From contig NZ_BBWR01000005.1 of NCBI RefSeq assembly GCF_001463905.1, positions 124,001 through 188,000 of the forward strand: a stretch of DNA of 64,000 bases, in the 5' to 3' direction. The notes beneath the pieces were generated by a model. The model was not told the origin of the DNA. It did not search any database and was given only the letters and a program-made list of their open reading frames with translations. Origin of the DNA: Aureimonas frigidaquae (lineage in GTDB: Bacteria; Pseudomonadota; Alphaproteobacteria; Rhizobiales; Rhizobiaceae). The translations under genes and the position numbers were made by a program. Numbering within the stretch: the first letter of the stretch is position 1; every line of letters starts with the position of its first letter. Positions 1-8,453 of the stretch are shown piece after piece.

Positions 1-42
1 CAATGGCCGCGCCTCTGGTGGCATTAAAGCGGGGGGAGCCCG

Positions 43-1071
43 TTATCGAGCGCCCCAGGTGTCCGTCAGCCGATATCCGCCGGGCCAAGGGTCGCTCGGA
101 TCGAGCATATGCTGGTGAATGCCGGTAATCCAACCCCGCCCCGAGATTTCCGGCTGAATGGCAGGCCGGTCGCCGACCTGCGTCAAGCCAAGAATGCGGC
201 CGGAGAAGGTGGAGCCGATGAGCGACTGGCAGGTGAGCGTGTCGCCGAGTGTCATCTCGCCGCGAGCATGAAGCACAGCCATGCGTGCCGACAGGGCGGT
301 GCCGGTCGGTGAGCGGTCCACCTTGCCGGGACGGATCGCGACGGCCGAGCGCGCGGTGAGGCCCGCGCCCCTCCGCTCGACGGGTCCGGCAAAGAGGCAG
401 AACGAGAAATGCGTCCAGTCCGCGTCACCGGGGTGTCGGAAGCCAAGGGCCGCATCTGCCGCATTGGTGACGCGCACGCCCAGGCGCGCGATCTCGTGCG
501 CCTCGTCCGGCACGAGGGCGAAGCCGAGCGCTGCGGCGTCGACGATCACGAAGCTGTCGCCGCCATAGGCCGTGTCCACGGTGATCGTGCCGAGCCCTTC
601 CACCTCGAGCGGAACGCCGAGCCTGTCGGCGAAGCTCGGCAGGTTCTCAACGAAGATGCGCTCCGCCTTGCCCGCACGGCACTCGGCGCGCACCTTCACC
701 AGGCCGCCGGGTGCCTCCAGTATCATCTCGGTGATCGGTTCGCGCATCGGCAGGATACCGGCGTCGAGAAGCACGGTGGAAACGCAGATCGAGTTCGAAC
801 CCGACATGGGAGGCGTATCTTCGGGCTCCATGATGATGAATGCGGCCTGGGCCGAGGGGTGGCGCGGCGGCACCAGAAGATTGACGTGCCGGAAGACGCC
901 GCCGCGCGGCTCGTTCAGCATGAAATTGCGCAAGGTGCCATCGCGCGCGATCCAACGGCTCTGCTCCCAGACCGTGTCGCCGGGCGGCGGCGCAACGCCG
1001 CCGACGATGACGTCGCCGACCTCTCCTTCGGCATGCGCCGAGATCACATGAATCGTCTTCGAGCTACGCAT
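43..1071 (-). CDS. Proline racemase family enzyme, probable hydroxyproline epimerase or trans-3-hydroxy-L-proline dehydratase
   Basis: A 342-residue protein of the proline racemase superfamily, whose members epimerise or dehydrate proline and hydroxyproline using two opposed thiol or hydroxyl residues. The two active-site motifs are MSGSNSI (residues 89-95) and [11 protein letters not shown] (about 252-262), with the conserved [13 protein letters not shown] segment between them. Where proline racemases carry Cys, this protein has Ser90 and Thr256. Thr at the second position is typical of trans-3-hydroxyproline dehydratases; Ser at the first is known in some hydroxyproline enzymes. It is the last gene of a three-gene operon, its start overlapping the end of the aconitase X gene by 8 bases. 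The neighbours favour a 3-hydroxyproline role; the exact reaction is uncertain. Confidence 0.85.
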   Translation of the reverse strand: MRSSKTIHVISAHAEGEVGDVIVGGVAPPPGDTVWEQSRWIARDGTLRNFMLNEPRGGVFRHVNLLVPPRHPSAQAAFIIMEPEDTPPMSGSNSICVSTVLLDAGILPMREPITEMILEAPGGLVKVRAECRAGKAERIFVENLPSFADRLGVPLEVEGLGTITVDTAYGGDSFVIVDAAALGFALVPDEAHEIARLGVRVTNAADAALGFRHPGDADWTHFSFCLFAGPVERRGAGLTARSAVAIRPGKVDRSPTGTALSARMAVLHARGEMTLGDTLTCQSLIGSTFSGRILGLTQVGDRPAIQPEISGRGWITGIHQHMLDPSDPWPGGYRLTDTWGAR

Positions 1072-2776
1072 TGCCGTCTCCGATGGGTTTCAGCCAGGGC
1101 GGCAGGCGCGGCGGCGCATGCCCTGTCGTCAGCGCCTCGACGCAATCGTCGAGCGTGCCCAGGCGCACCGTGCAGCCGGACAGGCCGGGCCCGTAATGGG
1201 CGTATTTGCCCGACGTGGTCAGCACTGTCTTTGCACCGACCGGGAACACCGGGCGCGTGATGGAGCACCAGCAGAGATCCGTGATCAGATCGATCCCGGC
1301 TGCGGCCAGGCGGGCACGCGTGCCGTCCGCAGCGGCCGCGGCTGCCACGTGCCGCCCGGCCGTGACGATCGCCGCCATATGCGCAAGGCGGGACCGCCCC
1401 GCCATCGCCTCGGCCAGGGCGCGGCATTCATCGAGGGATGCGTGCGGGCTGCCGACCGCGACCAGCTCGACGGCGGAGGGGCCGTCGTTCAGCTCCTTCC
1501 ATGCCCGGGCAAGGTCGGCGCGGGTGACGGTCGATACCGGCGCGTCCGGTAGAGCGCAGCCTGCCGCTTCTGGCGTGATCCCCTCCACATGCAGCATGGG
1601 GGCCGATGAGGTCGTGCCGAAGGCCGCGCACATCGCCTTCAGGTCATCCCGGGTCGGGCGCGCCTTTGCAAGCCCACGCAGCAGGGGGATACGGTCCCCG
1701 GCAATCGTGCCGGCGAGGTGGCCGAGGAGCGGCCATACCGCGGCCCCGGCCTGGTCGGCAAGCTCGACATCGACCACGAGACTGGCCCGCCGCCCGCAAT
1801 CCAGGAAAGGGCCACACAGGGGCGCCCGGCCGGTGACGGCGATGCACAGGTCCAGGAAGTCCGCATGCTTGGCGGTCCGGGCTCCCAGAACGCTGTTGGC
1901 GAATATCACGGCGTTGGATTCCGACCAGCCGATTGCCTCGCCCTCGCTCGGCGCATTGTCGAGATGATAGGGCGCGCAGGTGAAAGTGGGCGCGCACCCC
2001 ATGCGCACATAGGCATCGGCCAACCGCGACGCCGGGTCGCCGAACGTCGCCGGTACGCCCTGGCGCTCCCAGTTGACCCGGTCCACGGAAATGGCGTTCA
2101 TCGTTGTGGGCACCCGCGTCCTGGCGCCCATGCCTTCCATGGTTTCGGCGAACAGAAGGTTGGCCGGACCGGCATAGATACAGCCGTCGATATGGGCGCG
2201 CGACACGTCTGTCAGCCGGGCAGCACCCTGCTGGCGCGCCATCTCGACCAGGATCCGCATGGCCAGCGCCGCGCCGTCCCCCATCTCCCCAGCCAGCATC
2301 CTCTCATCCGTGGGAGAAAGCTCCACCACGGTCTGGGATGCCTCAGCCACGGCGATCGCCAGACCACCCCCCTGGACAACTCCATCGTCGATCCGGACCG
2401 TCCCGGCGCGGGACAGGCTGTGATAGGCAGCAGGAGACAGGCGAAGGACCGGAATGGTCCGCCCGAACATCCGCGCCGCGACCAAGGCGCCGAGGGTTGC
2501 GACATCCTCCGGTTCCAAAATCAGGAGCGCGGCGGGTGCGTGTCCAGCCAGCGCCAGTTCCACGAGAACCCCGGAGCCGGAGCATGAGCCTCGGCTCGTG
2601 CGCATCATCAGGACCTTGCCCGCCACCGACGCTCCGTGCTGTGGATGATGCACGTCGATGATGCGCCCCGATCGGGGATCGATGCCGCCCCAGAAGCTGA
2701 TCGGCTCAGCCAGGGCCAGGACCGGCCCCTGGGCCGAGCCGCTGATCACTGGTAAGGCAGACAGGGCGACAGTCAC
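1064..2776 (-). CDS. Aconitase X, fused small and large domains (probable cis-3-hydroxy-L-proline dehydratase)
   Basis: A 570-residue single-chain aconitase X. The N-terminal 130 or so residues form the small swivelling domain (DUF126) with the SRGSCSGSG motif; the rest is the large AcnX domain (DUF521) with [14 protein letters not shown] and CGPFLDCG. In many bacteria the two parts are separate genes. Characterised bacterial AcnX proteins dehydrate cis-3-hydroxy-L-proline to delta1-pyrroline-2-carboxylate. The upstream gene encodes an ornithine cyclodeaminase-family protein of the kind that reduces that product to L-proline, which supports the call. The start is the ATG at 2776, 48 bases after the upstream stop. 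Soluble cytoplasmic enzyme. Confidence 0.88.
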   Translation of the reverse strand: MTVALSALPVISGSAQGPVLALAEPISFWGGIDPRSGRIIDVHHPQHGASVAGKVLMMRTSRGSCSGSGVLVELALAGHAPAALLILEPEDVATLGALVAARMFGRTIPVLRLSPAAYHSLSRAGTVRIDDGVVQGGGLAIAVAEASQTVVELSPTDERMLAGEMGDGAALAMRILVEMARQQGAARLTDVSRAHIDGCIYAGPANLLFAETMEGMGARTRVPTTMNAISVDRVNWERQGVPATFGDPASRLADAYVRMGCAPTFTCAPYHLDNAPSEGEAIGWSESNAVIFANSVLGARTAKHADFLDLCIAVTGRAPLCGPFLDCGRRASLVVDVELADQAGAAVWPLLGHLAGTIAGDRIPLLRGLAKARPTRDDLKAMCAAFGTTSSAPMLHVEGITPEAAGCALPDAPVSTVTRADLARAWKELNDGPSAVELVAVGSPHASLDECRALAEAMAGRSRLAHMAAIVTAGRHVAAAAAADGTRARLAAAGIDLITDLCWCSITRPVFPVGAKTVLTTSGKYAHYGPGLSGCTVRLGTLDDCVEALTTGHAPPRLPPWLKPIGDGNA

Positions 2777-2824
2777 GCGGCGTGGCTCATCTTCAGCATG
2801 TGAGTGTGGTGAACTGAAGGGGGG

Positions 2825-3793
2825 TCATCGGGCGCTGACGCCTGCGCCCGATGCAGCCTCGTAGACCATTCTGGCGGCCACGATGTCGGCGAGCGCCGAC
2901 CCGACGGCCTTGAAATAGGTAATCTCCTCGCGGTTCGTCCTGCCGGGGTTTTTGCCCGCGGCCAGATCGGCCAACGTGGCGCGAACGTGCGATCGGCCGA
3001 TGATCCCGGCTGCGAGCGGCTGCGTCAGATCGCCGGACTCTATCAGAGCTTCGAGCGTATCGATGAAGACGCTCGACATGACGACCGCATCATCATCAGC
3101 TTCCCGCATGCGCGGCGTAAAGCCGCCGATCAGGTCGATATGCGTGCCGGGACGAACCCAGGCGCCTTTCACGAGCGGTTCCGTTGCCAGCGTCGCGGCC
3201 GTCACGATATCCGCCGTCGATACGGCCGTTTCCAGGTCGGACACGACCTCCGCCTTCATGCCACTGCTTCGCAGAGTCTCGACAAACCGATCTGCCCGCG
3301 CCGCGTCGATATCCCAGACCAGAACGCGCTCGATGGGGCGGACCGCGCGATAGGCTTGGGGAAGCAGGCTCGCCACCCGGCCCGACCCGATGACAAGAAG
3401 CGTTTTAGAATCCTCGCGGGACAGGTATCTTGCAGCGAGGGCGGATGTCGCAACGGTTCTTCTGGCGGTGATGACGTTCCCGTCCAGCAAGGCCAGTTGC
3501 GCGCCCGATACGCCATCGTACAGGATGTAAGTGGATGTCAGGCCCGGTAATCCGCGCGCGGTGTTTCCGGGCACGACCATGACGATTTTCACACCCAGAT
3601 AACTCGGATCGTCCCGGCTGTGGGACCATGCGGGCATCAGGAGGAGCGTTGCATCCGGTTCATTGTTCCTGTCGATCGTATGATGGTGTCGAATGGGGGA
3701 AACGCATCCCGTGCGAAAGCCCTGGTTCAAAGCGTCGATCAAACCGTCAAACGGCAACAGCGCCCGGGTCATCTCTGCGTCGAGTATCTTCAT
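2825..3793 (-). CDS. lhpI: Ornithine cyclodeaminase/mu-crystallin family protein, probable delta1-pyrroline-2-carboxylate reductase
   Basis: A 322-residue protein of the ornithine cyclodeaminase/mu-crystallin family. The Rossmann nucleotide-binding motif GSGRVASLLPQAY lies near residues 137-149, followed by the acidic strand end LVWDID. Members beside hydroxyproline genes (LhpI) reduce delta1-pyrroline-2-carboxylate to L-proline with NAD(P)H. That is the product expected from aconitase X and from trans-3-hydroxyproline dehydratase, both encoded downstream in the same operon. It is the first gene of the operon; its ATG at 3793 lies about 27 bases from the edge of the palindromic promoter. Sequence alone does not exclude true ornithine cyclodeaminase or alanine dehydrogenase activity. 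Confidence 0.8.
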   Translation of the reverse strand: MKILDAEMTRALLPFDGLIDALNQGFRTGCVSPIRHHHTIDRNNEPDATLLLMPAWSHSRDDPSYLGVKIVMVVPGNTARGLPGLTSTYILYDGVSGAQLALLDGNVITARRTVATSALAARYLSREDSKTLLVIGSGRVASLLPQAYRAVRPIERVLVWDIDAARADRFVETLRSSGMKAEVVSDLETAVSTADIVTAATLATEPLVKGAWVRPGTHIDLIGGFTPRMREADDDAVVMSSVFIDTLEALIESGDLTQPLAAGIIGRSHVRATLADLAAGKNPGRTNREEITYFKAVGSALADIVAARMVYEAASGAGVSAR

Positions 3794-3819
3794 GATGGCC
3801 AGGCCTGCCTTACGCTGAG

Positions 3820-3851
3820 TGCATTATAGGAAACATGTTTCCTATAATGCA
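3820..3851. promoter_or_regulatory. Perfect 32-bp palindrome, probable operator-promoter of the hydroxyproline operon
   Basis: Two perfectly complementary 16-base arms, TGCATTATAGGAAACA and TGTTTCCTATAATGCA, abut with no spacer. Each arm contains TATAAT on one strand (3843-3848 on plus; 3823-3828 read on minus), so a repressor bound here would cover a -10 element in each direction. The core GGAAACATGTTTCC resembles IclR-type operators. It lies between the divergent lhpI-like gene (start 3793) and the DUF429 gene (start 3932). No regulator gene is adjacent within the window. Confidence 0.75.
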
Positions 3852-3931
3852 TCAAGCCAGCCGCAGCAAGTCGTGGTCAAAACGCCTGGCGCAAGTCCGG
3901 CATGTTTTCTTATCCTCAGGAGGCACGGCGA

Positions 3932-4780
3932 ATGCGCCCCTATCGCGACTGCATCATCGGTTTCGATTCGGCCTGGACGGACAAGCCGGGCGCCCCCGGG
4001 GCGATCTGCGCCATCCTGGTGGACCGACGCGGCGCCCGCCATTTCGTCACGCCGCGCATGGCGACCTTCCGGCAGGCGCTCGCCTTCATCGACGAGACGG
4101 GCGCACAGGCGGAGCGATGCCTTGTCGCGCTGGACCAGCCGACCATCGTGCCCAACGCATCGGGGATGCGGCCTGCCGAGCGCGTCGCGGCGTCTCTCGT
4201 GTCCTGGCTCGGTGGCGGCGTGCAGCCGGCGAACCGGGGCAAGCTCGGCATGTTCGACGATGCCGCGCCGCTCTGGCCCTTCCTGAAGGCGCTCGATGCG
4301 GTGGAGGATCCGGAAGGCGCGCGCCGGGCCAGGTCCGGCCGCTTCCTCATTGAGGTCTTTCCAGCTCTGGCGGTGGCTTCGCTCGAGGCCGGCTTTCTCG
4401 GCCGGCGCCTTGGCCCGCGCTACAACCCGGCGCGCCGCAAGACATTCCGCATGGATGACTGGACGCGGCTTGTCGCGGCACTGGCCACCTATGGCGCGCG
4501 CGACGGGATCGACGGGCTGGCCGGCTTTGTCGCGGAACTCGCCACCCCGTCCGCACCGCGCAAGGCGGATCAGGACCGGCTCGATGCCGCCCTCTGTGCG
4601 ATCATCGGGCTGGAGTGGCTTCTCGGCCCGCGGGAGCGTTCGATCATGATCGGCGATCTTGCCTCCGGATACATCGTCGCCCCGGCCGCACCGCAAGCGC
4701 GCCAGCGCCTGGAAGAGGCGGCGGCGCGCTACGGGGTGCCGGTGGACGGCCGGCCGGCCAGGCCCGCCTCAACCGCCTAG
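3932..4780 (+). CDS. DUF429 family protein (predicted RNase H-fold)
   Basis: A 282-residue DUF429 protein. The opening motif IIGFDSAWTDK places an acidic residue (Asp12) at the end of the first strand, as in RNase H-like folds; no function is established for the family. The start is ATG 3932 because AGGAGG at 3918-3923 sits 8 bases ahead of it; an in-frame ATG at 3902 lacks a ribosome site. The 3' end overlaps the convergent mgtE gene by 12 bases. It is transcribed away from the palindromic operator, so it may share control with the hydroxyproline genes. Confidence 0.75.
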   Translation: MRPYRDCIIGFDSAWTDKPGAPGAICAILVDRRGARHFVTPRMATFRQALAFIDETGAQAERCLVALDQPTIVPNASGMRPAERVAASLVSWLGGGVQPANRGKLGMFDDAAPLWPFLKALDAVEDPEGARRARSGRFLIEVFPALAVASLEAGFLGRRLGPRYNPARRKTFRMDDWTRLVAALATYGARDGIDGLAGFVAELATPSAPRKADQDRLDAALCAIIGLEWLLGPRERSIMIGDLASGYIVAPAAPQARQRLEEAAARYGVPVDGRPARPASTA

Positions 4781-6160
4781 GTTCAGCAGCGCCGTGGCGA
4801 TGCCGAAATAGACGAGCACTCCTGCGGCATCGGTGATCGAGGTGACGAGCGGCGCCGACGCGGTGGCAGGGTCCAGCCTGAAGCGCTGCAGAAGGAAGGG
4901 CAGGGTCATGCCGACCAGGCTGCCGATCATCACGATGAGCGTCATGGCCAGTGCCACCACCAGCGCAACCTCCGCCCCGCCGCGCACGGCACCCAGGACA
5001 GATACCGCCACGGCCATGGTGAGCCCGAGGCTCACGGCGACGACGATCTCGCGACTCAGCATGCGGCCGAAATCGGAGAAGCGGACATCCCCCGTGGCCA
5101 GTGCCCGGACCATGAGCGTCGCCGATTGCGACCCCGCATTGCCGCCGGATCCGATCAGCAGTGGCAGGAAGAAGACCAGCACGACATAGGCCGAGATCGT
5201 GTCCTCGAAATAGGCGATGCCGAGGCCCGACAGGATATTGCCGAAGACGAGCAGGATCAGCCAGGTGATCCGCGCCCGGTACAGCATGCCGATGCCGGCT
5301 TCGCGCAGGCTGGCGGACAGATTCGGTACGGTGCCGACACGGTGGAAATCCTCCGTGGCTTCCTCTTCCACCACATCCATCGCATCGTCCTGCGTGACGA
5401 TGCCGACGAGGCGGCCCATCTCGTCGATGACGGGCAGCGCGATGAGATCGTAGCGGGCGATCTGACGGGCCGCCTCTTCCCGTGGGGCGGTCGCGGGAAC
5501 GCTCACGACGAAACCATGCATCAGCCGGGCGATGGGCATTTGGGGCATGGCCAGGACCAGATCGCGCAGCTCGACCGTGCCGATGGGCCGGGCCTGCGCG
5601 TCCACGACGCAGACCTCGTAGATGGTTTCGGAACCCGGCGCCTGCATCCGCAGCGCGTCCAGGGCCTGCCCGGCCGTCAGATCCGGCGCCAGCACGGCAT
5701 AGTCCGATGTCATGATGGAGCCGGCCGTGCCTTCCGCATAGGCGGCGAGGCGGTTCAGATCCTCCCGCTCGGCCTCGGCAAGCGCCGGCAGGAGATGGGC
5801 CTGTTCGTCTCGCTCAAGGGCTTTGAAGAGATCGGTCCGCTCGTCATGCGACATGGCCGAGACGATCGCGGCCAAAGCGCCGCGCTCCATCAGCCCGGCC
5901 ATGGCCGTCTGCTGCCGGGCATCGAGATAGCCGAACACCCTGGCCTGCCGCTCCTGGGCGATGGCACGCAGGCTGCGCACCGCATCGGCCGGCGTCAGGA
6001 GGTTGAGCGTCTGGGCGATATCAGCATCGTGCGAGCGGGCGACCACGGCATCAAGAGCCGCATTGCGGCCATCGGCCAGCCAATCGGCCAGGGCCCGTTC
6101 GAGGGTCAGGGTGCCGGCGTCCAGGGTGCCGGTGGTCTGGTGGATCGTGTGCTTGGTCAT
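4769..6160 (-). CDS. mgtE: Magnesium transporter MgtE
   Basis: A 463-residue MgtE Mg2+ channel/transporter. An N-terminal superhelical domain (about residues 15-140) precedes two CBS domains (about 145-270, including GSIMTSDYAVL and LPVIDEMGRLVGIVTQDDAM). The C-terminal five-helix pore begins near residue 290 and contains the family motif PLLIGSGGNAGSQSATL and the conserved DPATASAPLVTSITDAAGV. In characterised MgtE the cytosolic domains sense Mg2+ and close the pore. Transcription probably starts near 6346, giving a leader of about 185 bases that encodes a possible proline-rich peptide. Its 3' end overlaps the convergent DUF429 gene. Confidence 0.95.
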   Translation of the reverse strand: MTKHTIHQTTGTLDAGTLTLERALADWLADGRNAALDAVVARSHDADIAQTLNLLTPADAVRSLRAIAQERQARVFGYLDARQQTAMAGLMERGALAAIVSAMSHDERTDLFKALERDEQAHLLPALAEAEREDLNRLAAYAEGTAGSIMTSDYAVLAPDLTAGQALDALRMQAPGSETIYEVCVVDAQARPIGTVELRDLVLAMPQMPIARLMHGFVVSVPATAPREEAARQIARYDLIALPVIDEMGRLVGIVTQDDAMDVVEEEATEDFHRVGTVPNLSASLREAGIGMLYRARITWLILLVFGNILSGLGIAYFEDTISAYVVLVFFLPLLIGSGGNAGSQSATLMVRALATGDVRFSDFGRMLSREIVVAVSLGLTMAVAVSVLGAVRGGAEVALVVALAMTLIVMIGSLVGMTLPFLLQRFRLDPATASAPLVTSITDAAGVLVYFGIATALLNLGG

Positions 6161-6210
6161 TGTGCGTCTTCTCCATCCGCGCGCGGCGCGAACGGAGAAG
6201 CCGCCGGAGA

Positions 6211-6309
6211 TCAGGCCGGAAGGCTCCTTCCGTCCGGCAGGGCCGGCGCGGCAGCTTGGTCAGGTTGGGCAGCGCTTGCAGGCAAGCGCCGACTGGAGCC
6301 GTCGTCCAT
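6211..6309 (-). CDS. Possible proline-rich leader peptide upstream of mgtE
   Basis: A 32-codon frame beginning MDDGSSRRLPAS, with five prolines and many alanines, ending 50 bases before mgtE. It lies between the predicted promoter and mgtE, and a short stem (GGAAGG with CCTTCC) overlaps its last codons. Proline-rich leader peptides (MgtL and relatives) regulate Mg2+ transporter genes in enteric bacteria by Mg2+- and proline-sensitive translation; the similarity here is in position and composition only. The ribosome-binding sequence is weak (GGACGAACC). This may be coincidental open frame in GC-rich DNA. Confidence 0.35.
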   Translation of the reverse strand: MDDGSSRRLPASAAQPDQAAAPALPDGRSLPA

Positions 6310-6352
6310 GGTTCGTCCGTTGCGATTGTCGCCGCGACAAGGCGGCACGGGT

Positions 6353-6381
6353 GCTATCGTCCCGTGAGCGGAGCTTGTCAA
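6353..6381 (-). promoter_or_regulatory. Candidate mgtE promoter
   Basis: On the minus strand, TTGACA (6381-6376) and GATAGC (6358-6353) are separated by 17 bases. The -35 is a perfect match and the -10 is weak. It is placed to produce a leader of roughly 185 bases ahead of mgtE. Confidence 0.45.
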
Positions 6382-6408
6382 TGATCGGGGGTGCAAAGCT
6401 CTGGCCGG

Positions 6409-6798
6409 TCAGTCCTGACCGGTGGGCCGGTCCGTCTGATAGCGGTGCGTGACGGGAAAGTCGGGAAGGAACGCCTCGCGCCGCAGGGTCCAGCACTCGT
6501 ATTGCGGAACGAAAACGTCCTGCGCATCGAACGCCCCCAAGGGAAGCTCGATCTCGTCGCCCGTGCGGGCAAAGACTGAACTTCCACAGGCAGGGCAAAA
6601 GTGCCGTCCGGCGAAGCTGTGCGTCGTGCCCGTGACGCGGACCTTCGCCACATGAAAGATCGCCGCGGCATAGAAGAGCGCGCCATGGTGCTTGCGGCAA
6701 TCCCGGCAATGGCAGATCCCGACCCGCTCGGGCGCGCCATCCGCCTCGAAGCGCACGGCGCCGCACAGGCACCCTCCGGCATGTCCCGTCCCGTCCAT
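6409..6798 (-). CDS. GFA (glutathione-dependent formaldehyde-activating)/CENP-V family protein
   Basis: A 129-residue GFA-domain protein. The zinc ligands are visible: Cys10 and Cys12 (GGCLCGAVRF), Cys29, Cys31 and Cys34 (CHCRDCRKHHG), Cys68 and Cys71 (CPACGSS). This matches the two-zinc fold of Gfa, which was reported to speed formation of S-hydroxymethylglutathione. Many family members have no proven role. It follows tauC by 27 bases on the same strand and may be the last gene of the tau operon, but nothing specific ties it to sulfonate use. Confidence 0.85.
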   Translation of the reverse strand: MDGTGHAGGCLCGAVRFEADGAPERVGICHCRDCRKHHGALFYAAAIFHVAKVRVTGTTHSFAGRHFCPACGSSVFARTGDEIELPLGAFDAQDVFVPQYECWTLRREAFLPDFPVTHRYQTDRPTGQD

Positions 6799-6825
6799 CC
6801 TCGCTCCTCCGGCCTCAAACGGCCG

Positions 6826-7656
6826 TCAGCGATGCCGCGACCAGGGCAGGAGGATATGCTCGATCAGGCGGAAGACCAGCTCGAAGGTGAAGGCGAGCGC
6901 TGAAATGACCAGGATGCCGACGATCACCACGTCCGTCACCAGGAACTGCGCTGCGGACTGGATCATGTAGCCAAGGCCCCGTGTTGCGGCCACGAGCTCG
7001 GCGGCGACCAGCGTCGTCCAACCCGCACCGAGCGCGATGCGGATGCCGGCGACGATCGAGGGCAGGGCCGCCGGAATGAGGACAAATCGCAGAAGCTGGA
7101 GGCGCGTGGCGCCGAGCGAGCGTACGGCATTGATCTGCGAACGGGTGGCGCTGCGCACGCCGAGCGCTGTCGCGATGGCGACGGGCGCGAACATGGCGAT
7201 GCCGATGACCAGGATCTTGCTCGGCTCGCCGATGCCGAACCAGATGATGACGAGCGGCAGATAGGCGAGCGGGGGCAGGGGCCGGATGAATTCGATGATC
7301 GGATCGAGAAAGCCCCGCCCGACAGGGCTGAGCGCCATGAGAAGACCGGCAGGCACCGCGATGGCGACGGTTGCGGCGAGTGCCGTGACCACCCGCACCA
7401 GACTGGCGAGCGCATGCTGGGCAAGGGTGGCGTCGGCATAGCCGCGCAGGCTTGCCGCCTGTGCCGCGCGCCAGACCCGCTGCGGCGATGGAAGGAAGAC
7501 GGCCGAGACCCACCCGAATGTCGAGGCCGCCCACCAGAGGGCGAGGATGAGCGTCAGCGTCGTTGCGGCGGCCAGATACGGCCAGGGAAGGGCGCTTGTC
7601 GAACGCACGCGACGCGCCTGCGCCGGTGGCTCCGCCCGGGCCGTCTGCGTGCTCAT
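6826..7656 (-). CDS. tauC: Taurine/sulfonate ABC transporter permease
   Basis: A 276-residue inner-membrane permease of the TauC/SsuC/NitT type. About six hydrophobic segments are evident, the first near residues 28-48, and the binding-protein-dependent permease loop (region 180-215) contains GIRIALGAGWTTLVAAELV. Its ATG overlaps the stop of the ATPase gene by four bases, implying coupled translation. It should form the membrane channel with TauB, served by TauA. The taurine call rests mainly on the TauA-like binding protein; other aliphatic sulfonates are possible. Confidence 0.85.
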   Translation of the reverse strand: MSTQTARAEPPAQARRVRSTSALPWPYLAAATTLTLILALWWAASTFGWVSAVFLPSPQRVWRAAQAASLRGYADATLAQHALASLVRVVTALAATVAIAVPAGLLMALSPVGRGFLDPIIEFIRPLPPLAYLPLVIIWFGIGEPSKILVIGIAMFAPVAIATALGVRSATRSQINAVRSLGATRLQLLRFVLIPAALPSIVAGIRIALGAGWTTLVAAELVAATRGLGYMIQSAAQFLVTDVVIVGILVISALAFTFELVFRLIEHILLPWSRHR

Positions 7657-8450
7657 GCGGGCGCATCCTCCGTTTCGTGAATGGCGTCGGTCAGCGCTTC
7701 GCGCAGAGCGGTGAAGCCGGGGTCCGACCGTATGGACCGGGCTGGCTTGCCGGAAAGGAAATCCTGCGAGAACGAAATCTCGACCGATTGGGCGATGCGG
7801 CCCGGCCGACCGGACAGGACGATCACGCGGGTCCCGAGGAACAGCGCTTCCTCGACGCTGTGGGTGATCAGCATGACGCCTGCGCCGCTGGCATTCCAGG
7901 TCCGCAGGATCAGCTCCTGCATGCGCTCGCGTGTCATGGCATCGAGCGCACCGAGCGGCTCGTCCATCAACAGAAAGTGCGGGTCGGCTGCCAGTGCCCT
8001 GGCAATGCCGACCCGTTGGCGCTGGCCGCCGGAAAGCTCCCAGACATGGCGCTGCCCGAACTCGGGAAGGCCGACGGCCTGCAGAAGGGCATTGGTGCGC
8101 TCGGCCTGATGCGCGCGGCTGAGGCCCCGGAGGCGCAAGGGCAGCGCGATATTCTCTGCGACACTGAGCCAGGGCAGCAGCGCATCGTCCTGAAAGACCA
8201 CGGCCCGTTCGGGACCCGGCCCAAGAACGGGCACACCGTCACAGGCGATGCTGCCCTTGGTGGGCAGGACGAAGCCTGCAGCGAGGTTCAGGAGCGAGGT
8301 CTTGCCGGCACCCGAGCGCCCGAGCACGGTGACGAAGGCGCCCCGCTCGATGACGAGATCGACCCCATCGAGCACCGCCGCCGCCGGGGCACTGTCCCGG
8401 CGGCTCGGGCGATAGGCAAGGCCTACCCGATCGAAGACGAGGCTGCCCAC
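7653..8450 (-). CDS. tauB: Taurine/sulfonate ABC transporter ATP-binding protein
   Basis: A 265-residue ABC ATPase. Walker A is GRSGAGKT (residues 44-51), the Q-loop is VFQDDALLPW, the signature is LSGGQRQRVGIARAL, and Walker B is FLLMDEPLGALD. The aromatic-rich stretch after the Q-loop (ALLPWLSVAENIALPLRL) is typical of the nitrate/sulfonate/taurine subgroup. The start codon is GTG at 8450, three bases after the tauA stop. It powers import with the adjacent permease. Confidence 0.88.
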   Translation of the reverse strand: MGSLVFDRVGLAYRPSRRDSAPAAAVLDGVDLVIERGAFVTVLGRSGAGKTSLLNLAAGFVLPTKGSIACDGVPVLGPGPERAVVFQDDALLPWLSVAENIALPLRLRGLSRAHQAERTNALLQAVGLPEFGQRHVWELSGGQRQRVGIARALAADPHFLLMDEPLGALDAMTRERMQELILRTWNASGAGVMLITHSVEEALFLGTRVIVLSGRPGRIAQSVEISFSQDFLSGKPARSIRSDPGFTALREALTDAIHETEDAPA

Positions 8451-8453
8451 GCG

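Noticed and set aside
1-42. Possible gene end before the hydroxyproline operon
   Set aside because: Only 42 bases are present and no recognisable coding end can be supported.
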